Of a DNA stretch of 64,000 nt, positions 38,670 to 47,165 are shown piece after piece (position 1 is the stretch's first letter; each line of letters begins with the position of its first letter). The notes under the pieces are model-generated. The model searched no databases. It was not told the origin of the DNA and saw nothing but the letters and a program-made list of their open reading frames with translations. This DNA comes from a virus: IMG/VR virus record IMGVR_UViG_3300030090_007211, positions 62,001-126,000 of that record; one strand, given 5' to 3'. Made by a program: the position numbers and the translations under genes.

Positions 38670-38771
38670 TTAACTATTAAAAATAAAGTACAACAATCCC
38701 CACCATAGAAGTTTATAAATAAGAAAATAAAACCAATACTTCTTACTTAACTCCCATAATCTTTTATTTAT
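38670..38771 (-). CDS. Possible ATA-initiated membrane peptide, 33 aa
   Basis: The frame reads [ATA]NKRLWELSKKYWFYFLIYK… up to a TAA. It has a good membrane helix and no ATG, GTG or TTG at its beginning. The ATA codon overlaps the stop of the upstream gene as ATAA, just where ATG would be in an ATGA coupling. Either a rare ATA start or a mutated start codon. Confidence 0.3.
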   Translation of the reverse strand: MNKRLWELSKKYWFYFLIYKLLWWGLLYFIFNS

Positions 38772-39091
38772 ACTGAGAAACTTTCGCCACACCCACATGT
38801 TCTTACTGCGTTTGGATTTTTAAATTGGAATCCTTTCCCATTTATTCCACCTGAAAAATCTAAGGTGGTATCCATTAAATACAGTAAGCTTCTTACGTCA
38901 CATACTATTTTTATTCCTTTATCTTCAAAAATCTCGTCCCCTTCTTGATGTTTATCATCAAAAGTTAAATCATATGATAAACCAGAGCATCCTCCTGCTT
39001 TTACCGCCACTCTTACAAAATGTGACTCTTTACCCTCCTCTTTTAATAAAGAAAGTATCTTTTTTTCTGCAGTTTCCGTAATAGTAATCAT
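38768..39091 (-). CDS. A-type iron-sulfur carrier (IscA/ErpA-like)
   Basis: 107 residues, full length. The three cluster-binding cysteines are C35 (GGCSG), C99 and C101 (CGCGESF). These proteins deliver Fe-S clusters to apo-enzymes. Candidate late box 19 bases upstream. Likely horizontally acquired from a Bacteroidota host. Confidence 0.9.
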   Translation of the reverse strand: MITITETAEKKILSLLKEEGKESHFVRVAVKAGGCSGLSYDLTFDDKHQEGDEIFEDKGIKIVCDVRSLLYLMDTTLDFSGGINGKGFQFKNPNAVRTCGCGESFSV

Positions 39092-39104
39092 CTAATGGTG
39101 TTAT

Positions 39105-39317
39105 TTATTTATAAATATCTAGTAATAGAGTATCTACTACGACAATATGAAAAGTGTCTGGTGGGACACAATAAAAATTATCAAAATGCATATGTTCAAT
39201 ATAAACAGTTATTGTATCTTTTATAATCATAGGATGAGTAGTATAAGGAACAGGTTTAATTGTTTTACACCCAATACATACTAATAATAGTAATATTAAT
39301 TTACCTACTTTTATCAT
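39105..39317 (-). CDS. Lipoprotein, 70 aa
   Basis: Start ATG 39317: MIKVGKLILLLLVCIGC has a lipobox (CIGC); the longer frame adds a non-signal segment. Mature part has two short strands (IIKDTITVYIE, FHIVVVDTLLL). Function unknown. Confidence 0.65.
   Translation of the reverse strand: MIKVGKLILLLLVCIGCKTIKPVPYTTHPMIIKDTITVYIEHMHFDNFYCVPPDTFHIVVVDTLLLDIYK
39110..39117 (-). promoter_or_regulatory. Candidate late promoter box (TATTTATA)
   Basis: Perfect box 19 bases before the ATG at 39091, inside the end of the lipoprotein gene. Confidence 0.55.
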
Positions 39318-39492
39318 GGGCGAATAAATTTCTTTGGGAGGAGGAAATATACCGACCACCCCAATTAACTAACCCTAATGCGGCATGAATTAAATCCTTT
39401 TCTAACTCGCTGAGCATTACATTTTCTTTAGGATTGGTGTAATACTTTTTAAAGTGACGATCTAACCCATAATATGAATCTGTATTTTTCAT
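39301..39492 (-). CDS. Hypothetical protein, 63 aa
   Basis: MKNTDSYYGLDRHFKKYYTNPKENVM… then LEKDLIHAALGLVNWGG. Four-base overlap with the gene upstream and 17 bases with the lipoprotein. Function unknown. Confidence 0.6.
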   Translation of the reverse strand: MKNTDSYYGLDRHFKKYYTNPKENVMLSELEKDLIHAALGLVNWGGRYISSSQRNLFAHDKSR

Positions 39493-39662
39493 AAATGTGC
39501 CAACTCCTTTCGCATATCTAACCTCATCTGTTTACCAAATGATTGATCATTAGGATGATTTCTAAAATTAGAGATTAAAAAATAAAGTAATTTATCTTTT
39601 TGTTCCTCACTTAACCCCTTAATTAGTGTTTTAATATCCTTTTTATACATAACTTCTTTCAT
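39489..39662 (-). CDS. Small basic protein, 57 aa
   Basis: Start ATG 39662 (MKEVMYKKDIKTLIKGLSEE) is set by the promoter at 39670-39701; the longer frame runs through it. The mRNA would be nearly leaderless. FGKQMRLDMRKELAHL at the end. Function unknown. Confidence 0.65.
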   Translation of the reverse strand: MKEVMYKKDIKTLIKGLSEEQKDKLLYFLISNFRNHPNDQSFGKQMRLDMRKELAHL

Positions 39663-39669
39663 TTTTAGG

Positions 39670-39701
39670 TAAAGATAGTAAAAAAAAATTAAAAAAACAA
39701 A
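39670..39701 (-). promoter_or_regulatory. Bacteroidota-type promoter (variant -7)
   Basis: Minus-strand TTTG (39698-39701), 20-base spacer, TATCTTTA (39670-39677). Confidence 0.65.
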
Positions 39702-39705
39702 TATT

Positions 39706-41328
39706 TTATTTAATCTCTCCCGGTTTTTTAGATTGATTTCTTTCACCACACATTTTACATTTACCACAGGGTTGATTAGTAACTGGATTAGGGTACCAAC
39801 ATGTCCAAGTTATATTAAGAACATCCACAAATCCTCCATTGTGTGCTAACCACCACATATCAAATTTATTCATGTGGATAACAGGGAATATAAAATCTTT
39901 AAAAATATCTAATTTATGATCTAATTCGGTTTTAAATAAGGAAGGATCTATATGTGCTGCTCCTGACTTACCTTTTATAAGATGTTTTATTAATTTTTCA
40001 AAACGACCCCCTATTTCAACACCTATTTCTATTTTAGCACCAAAAGTTTTTATAAAATGTGCAAAATTTCTATATTGGACACCCATCCTCTCTTTAATTA
40101 AATGGGTACCATATTTAATAAATTCACATTTTTTTTCTATTTCAGGATCAATCTTTATATAATGGGGGTACACATAAATAGTAGGTAATATTTTATCTTT
40201 ATATCGTGGGTATTTTTCATTTATAAAATGTTTAATTCTAATCATTGCTTCTATTTCATGACCAATATTCTGTCTCACATCAATATTGGTAAAATAAAGT
40301 GGTTGGACTGTAAAACCATATTGTAATAATTCCATCACCCTAAAGGTCGAATCAAATCCGCCAGTCCATAAAATATGTTTAATTTTTCCTTCATTTCTTT
40401 TATTCCATATGTATTGAGTTACATTTATAGCAGAACGAAGTATTTCTTTATCTTCTTCTGGGGTTAAGTACGTGGGGGTTGATCCCTTAGAAAGATTAGT
40501 GAGAAATCTTCCGTTTTCATTTAGTGGGACCCTTCCTTCATTAAGAGAAATAGGAAGAGGGGACTGGGTAACCCTTTTTACAGAAAAAAGGGGGTACCAT
40601 TTACCGTTAGTAATTGCAATAGTATATCTTACATCCGCCAAATGTGTATTCTCTAGATTTTTTATTTCATATTTTCCATCCCCTAAATAAGTTTTAATTG
40701 TTTTAACTTCTTTACTTTTCACAAAAGTTTCTGCGAATTTATCTTTTATTATAATCCCATCTATATTACCAGTAAGTTTTAAATTTTTAAGAAAAAATAT
40801 TTTTTCTCCACACGTTCCTCTAAGAGGTTTCATAACTACATTTGGGCAATTTTCATAAACTTTATTTTTAAAAATAACATCGGAAGGTTGTTTAATATCT
40901 CCCTCATAATTTTCTAATTCTTTTAGAAGTGCCATTTTATCTGACAACAATTCAAAAATAGCGGTGGGAGCGCCAGTTTTTTCATACCGCATCCAATTAT
41001 CTAATATTTCTTTATTATTAAGACTTTTAGTTGATATCATCACCGGTATATTATAAGATTCTAAAAATTCTTTTAACATTTTAACCTGTGGGTGATCAAT
41101 ATCATGGTGTATAATAGCAATCCCTTTTTTATCCTCACCATTTTCTTCCCATATTTTTTTTAAATTTTTACTAGTAGTGAGTGCTCGTTCTTCTGAGGCT
41201 AATAAAAAACTTTTTTCATCATTAAAATTTGTAGATTCCATATATAATGCAGGACCAGAATTTATTTCCAATAAACATAATCCTTCATCAGTTATAATAA
41301 AATCACATCCATAACTATCAATTAACAT
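39706..41328 (-). CDS. ATP-grasp/QueC-like PP-loop fusion
   Basis: 540 residues. Residues 1-30, CDFIITDEGLCLLEINSGPAL, look like the final metal-binding strand of an ATP-grasp domain. About 65-310 look like the rest of such a domain (NVVMKPLRGTCGEK, KDKFAE, ADVRYTIAITNGKW) but lack that final strand, suggesting circular permutation. From 318 a PP-loop ATPase follows (WTGGFDST), ending in a QueC-like zinc site C510, C521, C524, C527 (PCGKCKMCGER). QueC makes preQ0, used by some Cellulophaga phages to modify DNA. No other preQ0 gene is in the window. Confidence 0.7.
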   Translation of the reverse strand: MLIDSYGCDFIITDEGLCLLEINSGPALYMESTNFNDEKSFLLASEERALTTSKNLKKIWEENGEDKKGIAIIHHDIDHPQVKMLKEFLESYNIPVMISTKSLNNKEILDNWMRYEKTGAPTAIFELLSDKMALLKELENYEGDIKQPSDVIFKNKVYENCPNVVMKPLRGTCGEKIFFLKNLKLTGNIDGIIIKDKFAETFVKSKEVKTIKTYLGDGKYEIKNLENTHLADVRYTIAITNGKWYPLFSVKRVTQSPLPISLNEGRVPLNENGRFLTNLSKGSTPTYLTPEEDKEILRSAINVTQYIWNKRNEGKIKHILWTGGFDSTFRVMELLQYGFTVQPLYFTNIDVRQNIGHEIEAMIRIKHFINEKYPRYKDKILPTIYVYPHYIKIDPEIEKKCEFIKYGTHLIKERMGVQYRNFAHFIKTFGAKIEIGVEIGGRFEKLIKHLIKGKSGAAHIDPSLFKTELDHKLDIFKDFIFPVIHMNKFDMWWLAHNGGFVDVLNITWTCWYPNPVTNQPCGKCKMCGERNQSKKPGEIK

Positions 41329-41332
41329 TTTA

Positions 41333-41905
41333 TTATTTTTTTTTAATATTTTTATGTTTTAAAGAACTATCAATAAATTTTTTCATAAATTCATCCTTTT
41401 CTTTATCAGTTTTTAAGTTATACCAATAATAGGAACTTCTTTTACAAAATTCATCGATCTGTTCTTTAATCTTATTACAGGTGATATTAATTTCCTCAAT
41501 CTCATCCTTAAAGTCTTCTACATCTATACCTAATTCAATTGCAATTATTATCAATACACCTTTTTCACCATCTTGTGAAGCATTAACTGCCGTTTCGTAC
41601 ATAGTCCGAAGTTCTAATATTGTTTTTTCATCCTCATCCTTTAATTTGTCAGGATGGGTTAAAGAAACTATCTTTCTAAAAAGTTTTTTAAATTTAGTGG
41701 GTAATTGATCACTAACTGCAGCTTCTTCACTTTGAGTGTCCCCTGAAGAAATAATAGGTATTATAAATTCATACCCAGATTCTATGATATTTTGTTTAAA
41801 ATCTCTTTCGTATTCTCCACGCAACTCATTAAAATATTCTAATTCTTGTTGTAAATATTTGTATTTACTTACTAATCGCTTAAGTTCAATAGAGTTGGTT
41901 GACAT
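41333..41905 (-). CDS. J-domain-like protein, 190 aa
   Basis: Coiled-coil N-terminus (about 5-45). Near residues 68-105 is FKKLFRKIVSLTHPDKLKDEDEKTILELRTMYETA, containing the HPD tripeptide that J-domains use to stimulate DnaK ATPase. An acidic helical C-terminus follows. Could recruit host DnaK for assembly; inference. Four bases upstream of the ATP-grasp fusion. Confidence 0.65.
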   Translation of the reverse strand: MSTNSIELKRLVSKYKYLQQELEYFNELRGEYERDFKQNIIESGYEFIIPIISSGDTQSEEAAVSDQLPTKFKKLFRKIVSLTHPDKLKDEDEKTILELRTMYETAVNASQDGEKGVLIIIAIELGIDVEDFKDEIEEINITCNKIKEQIDEFCKRSSYYWYNLKTDKEKDEFMKKFIDSSLKHKNIKKK

Positions 41906-41971
41906 TTATAGTGTTTAACCATAAATATCTGAAGATTGTAATAAAAAGGTATAATTCTAGTAATAGAAATG

Positions 41972-42199
41972 TCATTTTTTAGTAAGTGCGATTAATAACT
42001 CCTCTACCAAGTCTAACACTTCTCTTCTATTGGAGTCTTTGTAGTTACCAAATAGATCATTATGAATATTCAGTAGATTATCTGTTACTCTTTCTATACA
42101 ATTAATTGTACGTTGTTTTTCATGTGATAGAGGTGCATAATAAACTGAATCTTTTACTTGACGTAATTCCGCCATACTGCGCTTTTTTACTTTTGCCAT
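41972..42199 (-). CDS. Hypothetical protein, 75 aa
   Basis: MAKVKKRSMAELRQVKDSVYYAPLSHEKQRTINCIERV… helical and basic at the N-terminus, acidic near the end. Own promoter (42217-42248). Function unknown. Confidence 0.65.
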   Translation of the reverse strand: MAKVKKRSMAELRQVKDSVYYAPLSHEKQRTINCIERVTDNLLNIHNDLFGNYKDSNRREVLDLVEELLIALTKK

Positions 42200-42216
42200 A
42201 ATACTTTGATTTTATT

Positions 42217-42248
42217 TAAAGATAAGGAAATTATATTTTAAAATCAAC
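42217..42248 (-). promoter_or_regulatory. Bacteroidota-type promoter (variant)
   Basis: Minus-strand GTTG (42245-42248), 20-base spacer, TATCTTTA (42217-42224), overlapping the 3' end of the aminopeptidase gene. Confidence 0.5.
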
Positions 42249-43010
42249 AGATGTAAGCACATTATATCCCTTTTCTGTGATTACTACCGTATGTTCCCAT
42301 GAAGTTCCCACACTTAAATCTTCATTTACTACACTCCATCCATCTTGTGTGGTTATTAAAACATCATTAGTTACTAAACCAGGTTCAATTGCTAAAACAT
42401 TACCCACTTTTAATTTATAATCATTGTAAGGGTTATCTTCTTTAACGTAGTAAGGTATTGCAGGAGGTTCGTGTAAATTTCTTCCTACACCATGCCCTTG
42501 AAAATCTTTTATTACTTTAAAACCATTTTCATTCGCATATTGTTGTTGTCTTTCACATATTTCTCTTATGGTAACTCCCGGTTTTAAAATTTCTAAAGTT
42601 TTATAAAGACATTTTTTACTAACTTCATTTAAACGTTTTTTATCTTCACTTACTTCACCCACTTCTACATTAATGGCGCCATCTGCATACATTCCTTGAT
42701 AAATGACCGGACAATCTATACCTACTAACATCCCGTTTTTAATGACTTGATCAGAAGGGATACCATGTAATAATACTTCATCTATAGAAATACTACAATG
42801 CCCTGGAAATCCATTATATTGATATGAAGCGGATATTCCACCCCATTTTGCAATGTATTTTGCGGCTAATTCGTCTAATTGTTTAGTAGTAATTCCTTCC
42901 TTACATTGGATTGAAAGTCCTGCCAATACTCTTGCCACTATATCTCCGGCAGCACGAATTTTTTTAATTTGATTTTTACTATAGATTTTAGGATGTTTTG
43001 GCTTCTTCAT
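42231..43010 (-). CDS. map: Type I methionine aminopeptidase
   Basis: 259 residues, normal length. All five metal ligands are visible: D99 (GIDCPV), D110 (YADGA), H173 (GHGVG), E209 (AIEPG) and E239 (SWEHTV), plus H82 in the substrate pocket. Removes initiator Met from nascent proteins. Presence in a phage is unusual; it may assist processing of abundant phage proteins. Variant late box (TATTTATTA) just upstream. Confidence 0.92.
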   Translation of the reverse strand: MKKPKHPKIYSKNQIKKIRAAGDIVARVLAGLSIQCKEGITTKQLDELAAKYIAKWGGISASYQYNGFPGHCSISIDEVLLHGIPSDQVIKNGMLVGIDCPVIYQGMYADGAINVEVGEVSEDKKRLNEVSKKCLYKTLEILKPGVTIREICERQQQYANENGFKVIKDFQGHGVGRNLHEPPAIPYYVKEDNPYNDYKLKVGNVLAIEPGLVTNDVLITTQDGWSVVNEDLSVGTSWEHTVVITEKGYNVLTSVDFKI

Positions 43011-43048
43011 TTTATAATAAATATACTTTACTCTTATTAAATGGTAAG

Positions 43049-43056
43049 TATTTATA
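43049..43056 (+). promoter_or_regulatory. Candidate late promoter box (TATTTATA)
   Basis: Perfect plus-strand box 22 bases before the ATG at 43079, divergent from the aminopeptidase. Confidence 0.6.
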
Positions 43057-43078
43057 GTAATAAAATATTTATTAATAG

Positions 43079-45163
43079 ATGGAAGAGGATAAACAAGAAA
43101 AATATCTTAATCGTGTAATTCAAGAGTTGGTGGATAATACTTATGCAGATGTTAGAGATCAAAAAATATGGCATCCATATGATGAACATTATTCTCGTCA
43201 TCTAATTGGTGGTGCTCCATTGCAATTTTTTGATTTTGTTCATGACTCTTATGGTATTTTTCCGGAAGAAGTGGAATCATTATGGTCACAATATAAACAT
43301 AGGATTAAAAAGGAAAATGGATGGGTACAAATTTATCCATTCGATAGTCGTGGTGAAGCAGTTAGATTTGCAATGAATGAAGATTACGATAAGTTTAAAA
43401 AAATAGATAATCCTAAACAACATAAATTTTATCATAAAATCGCAGATAAAATAGTAGACTTAATTGAGGTGAGAGAAACAAGAGACTATGGGTATGATGA
43501 AATGGTAGAAGAAATATTTTTAACGGATTTATTAAATCCTAAATTTCCACGTCAAGGAATGAGTTTACCCCCTAATATTAATATTCCAGATTATGATACA
43601 TTCCACGACAGAATATTACGTAGGGTATCAGATTTTTTCCCTATGTTGGAAAACTATTGGTTTATAGATGATATATTTACCCAACTATTTATTCTAACTA
43701 AATTTGTATTCCCTAAAATATGGAATAAATTTTATAAAGGAGAAGATCAACCAGAAGAATCTACAGATTATGGTGAACATGTGTTAGATTATGAAGAAAA
43801 GAAGAAAGAAATAAATGAATCTACTTCTTTAATAGACGTAGTAGTTAAAGATATGATTAAAAATACTACTACTGAGGTAAGTAAATTTAGTACTCGTACT
43901 GTCTATGTCCCTACTAATAATGCAATTTATAATTTTGGTTTACTCAATAATTTAGAGCGTTGCCCTAACTATCTTTACAATTACATACAAGATACTTATG
44001 GGTTAACTCCCCAAGAAATTGAGGAGGTGTGGATACATTATAAAGACGCAATTATGAATATGTTAGAGGATACGGATAGTAATAATCCCTTTGCTATTAG
44101 AGAAGCAGAAGGAAACATCATTCCTCACTTAACTGAAAAAGAGAAGGAAGACCTTTATTCCTTTGCGTGGCATCCCGACCCAAAGAAAGGAAAATTTTAC
44201 GAAGCTATATTACGGGATGTGATAGGTGCATCTGCAATAAGTTGGGATGGAGTAATAACTGTGGGGGATCCTAATCTAGCTCCCGGTAGAGGCTTGGAAT
44301 TTCATAATATTTCTCTCGCTTATGATGTCAATCCCTTCTTCCGCTATTTAAAAGATACTTATGCGTTATTAGATAACGAGATCCACCCTATTTGGTCCCG
44401 CTGGGAACATATTATGGAAGAGAAGATAAAGAAATGGTTAGAGGAGAAAAATATTTCGTGGAATGATGGTCATTATGCTATTGGTGTTGACTATACTGAT
44501 GACCATATCTGGGATGCTAATAATTTACCCCCACCTGACCACCCAGACTGGGTGGAGGAATCGACTATTAAAGTAGATGATGAAACGGGAGAGTTTTATG
44601 GTTGGAAATCTAACGAACAAATAGATAAAGAATATAGTGAAAAATCCAAATTACAAAAAGGTTACTTACAATGGGCAGTAGAAGAAATAAGAGATCAAAT
44701 AGAAAGTGATCCCATATCCAAAAATCCTTATCGATATGGGTCTGCAGATAGTTTACCACCAGCTTGGATACGCATACGTTGGCAAAATTTAGGTTTAGAC
44801 GCAGATGAGATGGATTGGGCGTGGAGACAAGTGTTAAACCATTTTAAACCTATCCCTTTAACTGAAAATTTTCCACGTTTAAATAAAAATAAATTTAATT
44901 ATATATTTAAAGATTTACATAATAAAACAGTAAAATTACATGGGAGTAATAAACCTCTATGTACAGGAGGTATGTCACCCACATTATCCGATGGTAAAGC
45001 AGTACAAATTTATTTCCCCTCTTCCGATTTTCCTTATTATGTAGAACTAGATGAAAAAGTAAGATCACCTTTTTATCATTATTTAGAAACCACTTACAAT
45101 CTAAGTGAAGACGAAATAGATGAAGTATGGGAGAAATATAGACGATATATCTGTCACACATAA
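43079..45163 (+). CDS. Six-module YGL protein
   Basis: 694 residues. Modules end at about 77 (YGIFPEEVESLWSQYKHRI), 220, 326 (YGLTPQEIEEVWIHYKDAI), 450 (YALLDNEIHPIWSRWEHIM), 588 (LGLDADEMDWAWRQV) and 691 (YNLSEDEIDEVWEKYRRYI). Sites of the [L/I]-x-E type fall between modules: I245-N-E247|S, I340-R-E342|A, L351-T-E353|K and L594-T-E596|N. The largest intact tandem member and the only one on the plus strand apart from the ParB fusion. Function unknown. Confidence 0.85.
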   Translation: MEEDKQEKYLNRVIQELVDNTYADVRDQKIWHPYDEHYSRHLIGGAPLQFFDFVHDSYGIFPEEVESLWSQYKHRIKKENGWVQIYPFDSRGEAVRFAMNEDYDKFKKIDNPKQHKFYHKIADKIVDLIEVRETRDYGYDEMVEEIFLTDLLNPKFPRQGMSLPPNINIPDYDTFHDRILRRVSDFFPMLENYWFIDDIFTQLFILTKFVFPKIWNKFYKGEDQPEESTDYGEHVLDYEEKKKEINESTSLIDVVVKDMIKNTTTEVSKFSTRTVYVPTNNAIYNFGLLNNLERCPNYLYNYIQDTYGLTPQEIEEVWIHYKDAIMNMLEDTDSNNPFAIREAEGNIIPHLTEKEKEDLYSFAWHPDPKKGKFYEAILRDVIGASAISWDGVITVGDPNLAPGRGLEFHNISLAYDVNPFFRYLKDTYALLDNEIHPIWSRWEHIMEEKIKKWLEEKNISWNDGHYAIGVDYTDDHIWDANNLPPPDHPDWVEESTIKVDDETGEFYGWKSNEQIDKEYSEKSKLQKGYLQWAVEEIRDQIESDPISKNPYRYGSADSLPPAWIRIRWQNLGLDADEMDWAWRQVLNHFKPIPLTENFPRLNKNKFNYIFKDLHNKTVKLHGSNKPLCTGGMSPTLSDGKAVQIYFPSSDFPYYVELDEKVRSPFYHYLETTYNLSEDEIDEVWEKYRRYICHT

Positions 45164-45262
45164 TTACAAAACTATTACACAACTTTTTTTTTACGTAGTT
45201 TTTAGAAAATATTTATGTATAGGATAACACCTATAATAACAACTAAATAAAAACTAATAACT

Positions 45263-45598
45263 ATGAGTCGAGACGAATTATTTGAATTATTGGATAATAC
45301 TGCGGAAGAATGGACAATAGATTACGTACAAAAGTTAAGAGGCGTAGCTAGAGACATTCTAAATGGTTTATCAGATTCAATCATTACACAAGAAGAGATA
45401 GAAGAATATCTCAGAAAACAAGAAGCACTTTTTGTTGAAAGAATGGAATCATCAATAGATGACATTAAAGCAGAAATTGAAAACTTGATCGAAAATGGTG
45501 GAGATCAAAAAGAGGGAATCCTATCTCAACTATCGGAAACATTTAACGATATCTACCATAAAATGGTTGCGAATTTACGCAAGCTAGTCAATAAATAA
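45263..45598 (+). CDS. Coiled-coil hypothetical protein, 111 aa
   Basis: MSRDELFELLDNTAEEWTIDYVQKLRG… helical throughout with heptad-like patterns (IEEYLRKQEALFVERMESSIDD). Soluble, acidic. A TATTTATG variant of the late box lies about 45 bases upstream. Function unknown. Confidence 0.65.
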   Translation: MSRDELFELLDNTAEEWTIDYVQKLRGVARDILNGLSDSIITQEEIEEYLRKQEALFVERMESSIDDIKAEIENLIENGGDQKEGILSQLSETFNDIYHKMVANLRKLVNK

Positions 45599-45668
45599 TT
45601 TCCCATTTTTTTTCGACCACGTACTTGTAAATTGATTTTGTAAAAAATATTAATTATTATTATTAATA

Positions 45669-46061
45669 ATGAAAACAGAAAATTTTTATACGTATGTGGT
45701 CGAATCTTTATTTAACTCCACACATTTAATTGAAAAAGGAACTCGACCCTCTGAAATTGTTATTGGGGGTAATTTCCACACGTCACCTACCAACTATAAT
45801 GAAAATTACTCACTATCCTTTGATTTTATTAACGGTGAAGTGCCTGATCTTACTTATTCCTTAGCACTATTACAACGATATCATACCTCTAGCATGAGTT
45901 TCATATGTTTCCATTCTCAATTTCCTAAGTATGTTATGGATAACTTCGGAGTACTAGAAGACGAAGTAGAATTTATATGGGAAAGATTAAGGAAAAGAAT
46001 AATTGCTACTATTCTCCAAGATCCGGCAAAGTGCCCAATGCTGGGATCGCTCTCCGCCTAA
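45669..46061 (+). CDS. Single YGL-module protein, 130 aa
   Basis: MKTENFYTYVVESLFNSTHLIEKG… with strand LSFDFING and end NFGVLEDEVEFIWERLRKRI. Its last 53 bases overlap the convergent tagged gene 46009-46230. Function unknown. Confidence 0.75.
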   Translation: MKTENFYTYVVESLFNSTHLIEKGTRPSEIVIGGNFHTSPTNYNENYSLSFDFINGEVPDLTYSLALLQRYHTSSMSFICFHSQFPKYVMDNFGVLEDEVEFIWERLRKRIIATILQDPAKCPMLGSLSA

Positions 46062-46230
46062 CACCACCATATCCACCAGCAGAACCACCTCTTACTACCA
46101 CATCATAAATACGTGTTAACATTTCTCTATCTTCTGCAGTAAACGATACAGGTTTATTGTCTATTTCTTCTGCCCAAGATTGTTCGGCAATTACTTCTTT
46201 AATTATATTTCTGATTTCTTTTTTTTGCAT
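46009..46230 (-). CDS. LxE-tagged small protein, 73 aa
   Basis: Tag MQKKEIRNIIKEVIAE|Q (I-A-E at residues 14-16), then SWAEEIDNKPVSFTAEDREML and a Gly/Arg-rich end (GGSAGGYGGVRRRA). A perfect late box upstream supports it despite the 53-base overlap. Function unknown. Confidence 0.7.
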   Translation of the reverse strand: MQKKEIRNIIKEVIAEQSWAEEIDNKPVSFTAEDREMLTRIYDVVVRGGSAGGYGGVRRRAIPALGTLPDLGE

Positions 46231-46245
46231 TAGAATTCTTTTTTA

Positions 46246-46253
46246 TATAAATA
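46246..46253 (-). promoter_or_regulatory. Candidate late promoter box (TATTTATA)
   Basis: Perfect box 16 bases before the ATG at 46230. Confidence 0.6.
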
Positions 46254-46263
46254 TATTCTATTA

Positions 46264-46683
46264 TTAAAAACGAATTAAAAACGTAGCATTAACTCTAGTT
46301 TCAGGAAAATTAGGTGGTATAGATAATTCCAAATCTACCCCAAAGTAATCTTTAGCAAAAGGATACATACATATCCCTATAGGAATTACTTCATAATAAT
46401 AGTAAAGATTTCCAAATACACCCCAGTAAGTAATTTGTGCACTACTACGTATCCCACCCCTTTCTGCCAAATACCAAACATACCCTAATTGTGATGTACT
46501 ACTCCATGCAGTAATACTTGGCATCACACTAGTTATGGACACTTTACTATGAGCATATACATGCCATTCGTGAGGTGTCTGAATTCCAATGGAAGATTCA
46601 GTAGGATCAAAACGTAATATCTGAGCATTACATACTAAGGCACTAAATATCAGTACACATAGAAATAAATTTTTAAAAAACAT
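46264..46683 (-). CDS. Small outer-membrane-type beta protein
   Basis: 139 residues. Signal peptide MFFKNLFLCVLIFSALVCNAQ, then alternating aromatic/polar strands (LGYVWYLAERGG, AQITYWGVFGNLYYYYEVI, VNATFLIRF) ending in a terminal Phe, as outer-membrane barrels do. Too short for a standard 8-strand barrel with long loops, but possible. Might alter host surface receptors; inference. Confidence 0.6.
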   Translation of the reverse strand: MFFKNLFLCVLIFSALVCNAQILRFDPTESSIGIQTPHEWHVYAHSKVSITSVMPSITAWSSTSQLGYVWYLAERGGIRSSAQITYWGVFGNLYYYYEVIPIGICMYPFAKDYFGVDLELSIPPNFPETRVNATFLIRF

Positions 46684-46701
46684 AATGATTGTATTCTATT
46701 A

Positions 46702-46709
46702 TATAAATA
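46702..46709 (-). promoter_or_regulatory. Candidate late promoter box (TATTTATA)
   Basis: Perfect box 19 bases before the ATG at 46683. Confidence 0.6.
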
Positions 46710-46720
46710 TGTGGAAATAA

Positions 46721-46915
46721 TCAATTCATCTTACAACGCTCCGAATACTCTTCCTCATATAGTAGTATCGCATCTAACAATTCATACTTTTCGAAATCAT
46801 ACTCATTCGCATATTCCCCAATCACATCAATGTGAACATCCAACATTCCACATTCCATTCGTTTAATTTTTCCCGTTTCTATCAATTCTTTCGCAATTTC
46901 GTTTGGTTGTTTCAT
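46721..46915 (-). CDS. Hypothetical protein, 64 aa
   Basis: MKQPNEIAKELIETGKIKRMECGMLDVHIDVIGEYANEYDFEKYELL… mixed alpha/beta, acidic. ATGA overlap with the gene upstream. Function unknown. Confidence 0.6.
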   Translation of the reverse strand: MKQPNEIAKELIETGKIKRMECGMLDVHIDVIGEYANEYDFEKYELLDAILLYEEEYSERCKMN

Positions 46916-47091
46916 AACTTTTCAATGTTTCGATATGCCTTAAAAGACATTTTATTTTTGTGTAACCATCTTTCAGCGTTTTTCCAATCACGTCTGTAAC
47001 AATATTTCATTACTTCTTTGTTTTCCTCTTTCATCAGTAATAACAAACGTCTCTGTCTAAACACCTTTTTAAAACATTTCAACATAGTCAT
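46912..47091 (-). CDS. Basic hypothetical protein, 59 aa
   Basis: MTMLKCFKKVFRQRRLLLLMKEENKEVMKYCYRRDWKNAERWL… Arg/Lys-rich helices. Late box 5 bases before the ATG. Function unknown. Confidence 0.6.
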   Translation of the reverse strand: MTMLKCFKKVFRQRRLLLLMKEENKEVMKYCYRRDWKNAERWLHKNKMSFKAYRNIEKL

Positions 47092-47095
47092 CTTT

Positions 47096-47103
47096 TATAA
47101 ATA
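47096..47103 (-). promoter_or_regulatory. Candidate late promoter box (TATTTATA)
   Basis: Perfect box for 46912-47091; divergent partner of 47141-47148. Confidence 0.6.
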
Positions 47104-47140
47104 TATAAAAATTATTTAAGAAAATCTACCACTTCCTTTA

Positions 47141-47148
47141 TATTTATA
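47141..47148 (+). promoter_or_regulatory. Candidate late promoter box (TATTTATA)
   Basis: Perfect plus-strand box 17 bases before the ATG at 47166; shows the motif has one orientation relative to genes on both strands. Confidence 0.65.
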
Positions 47149-47165
47149 ATAAAAGGTTATTTAAA

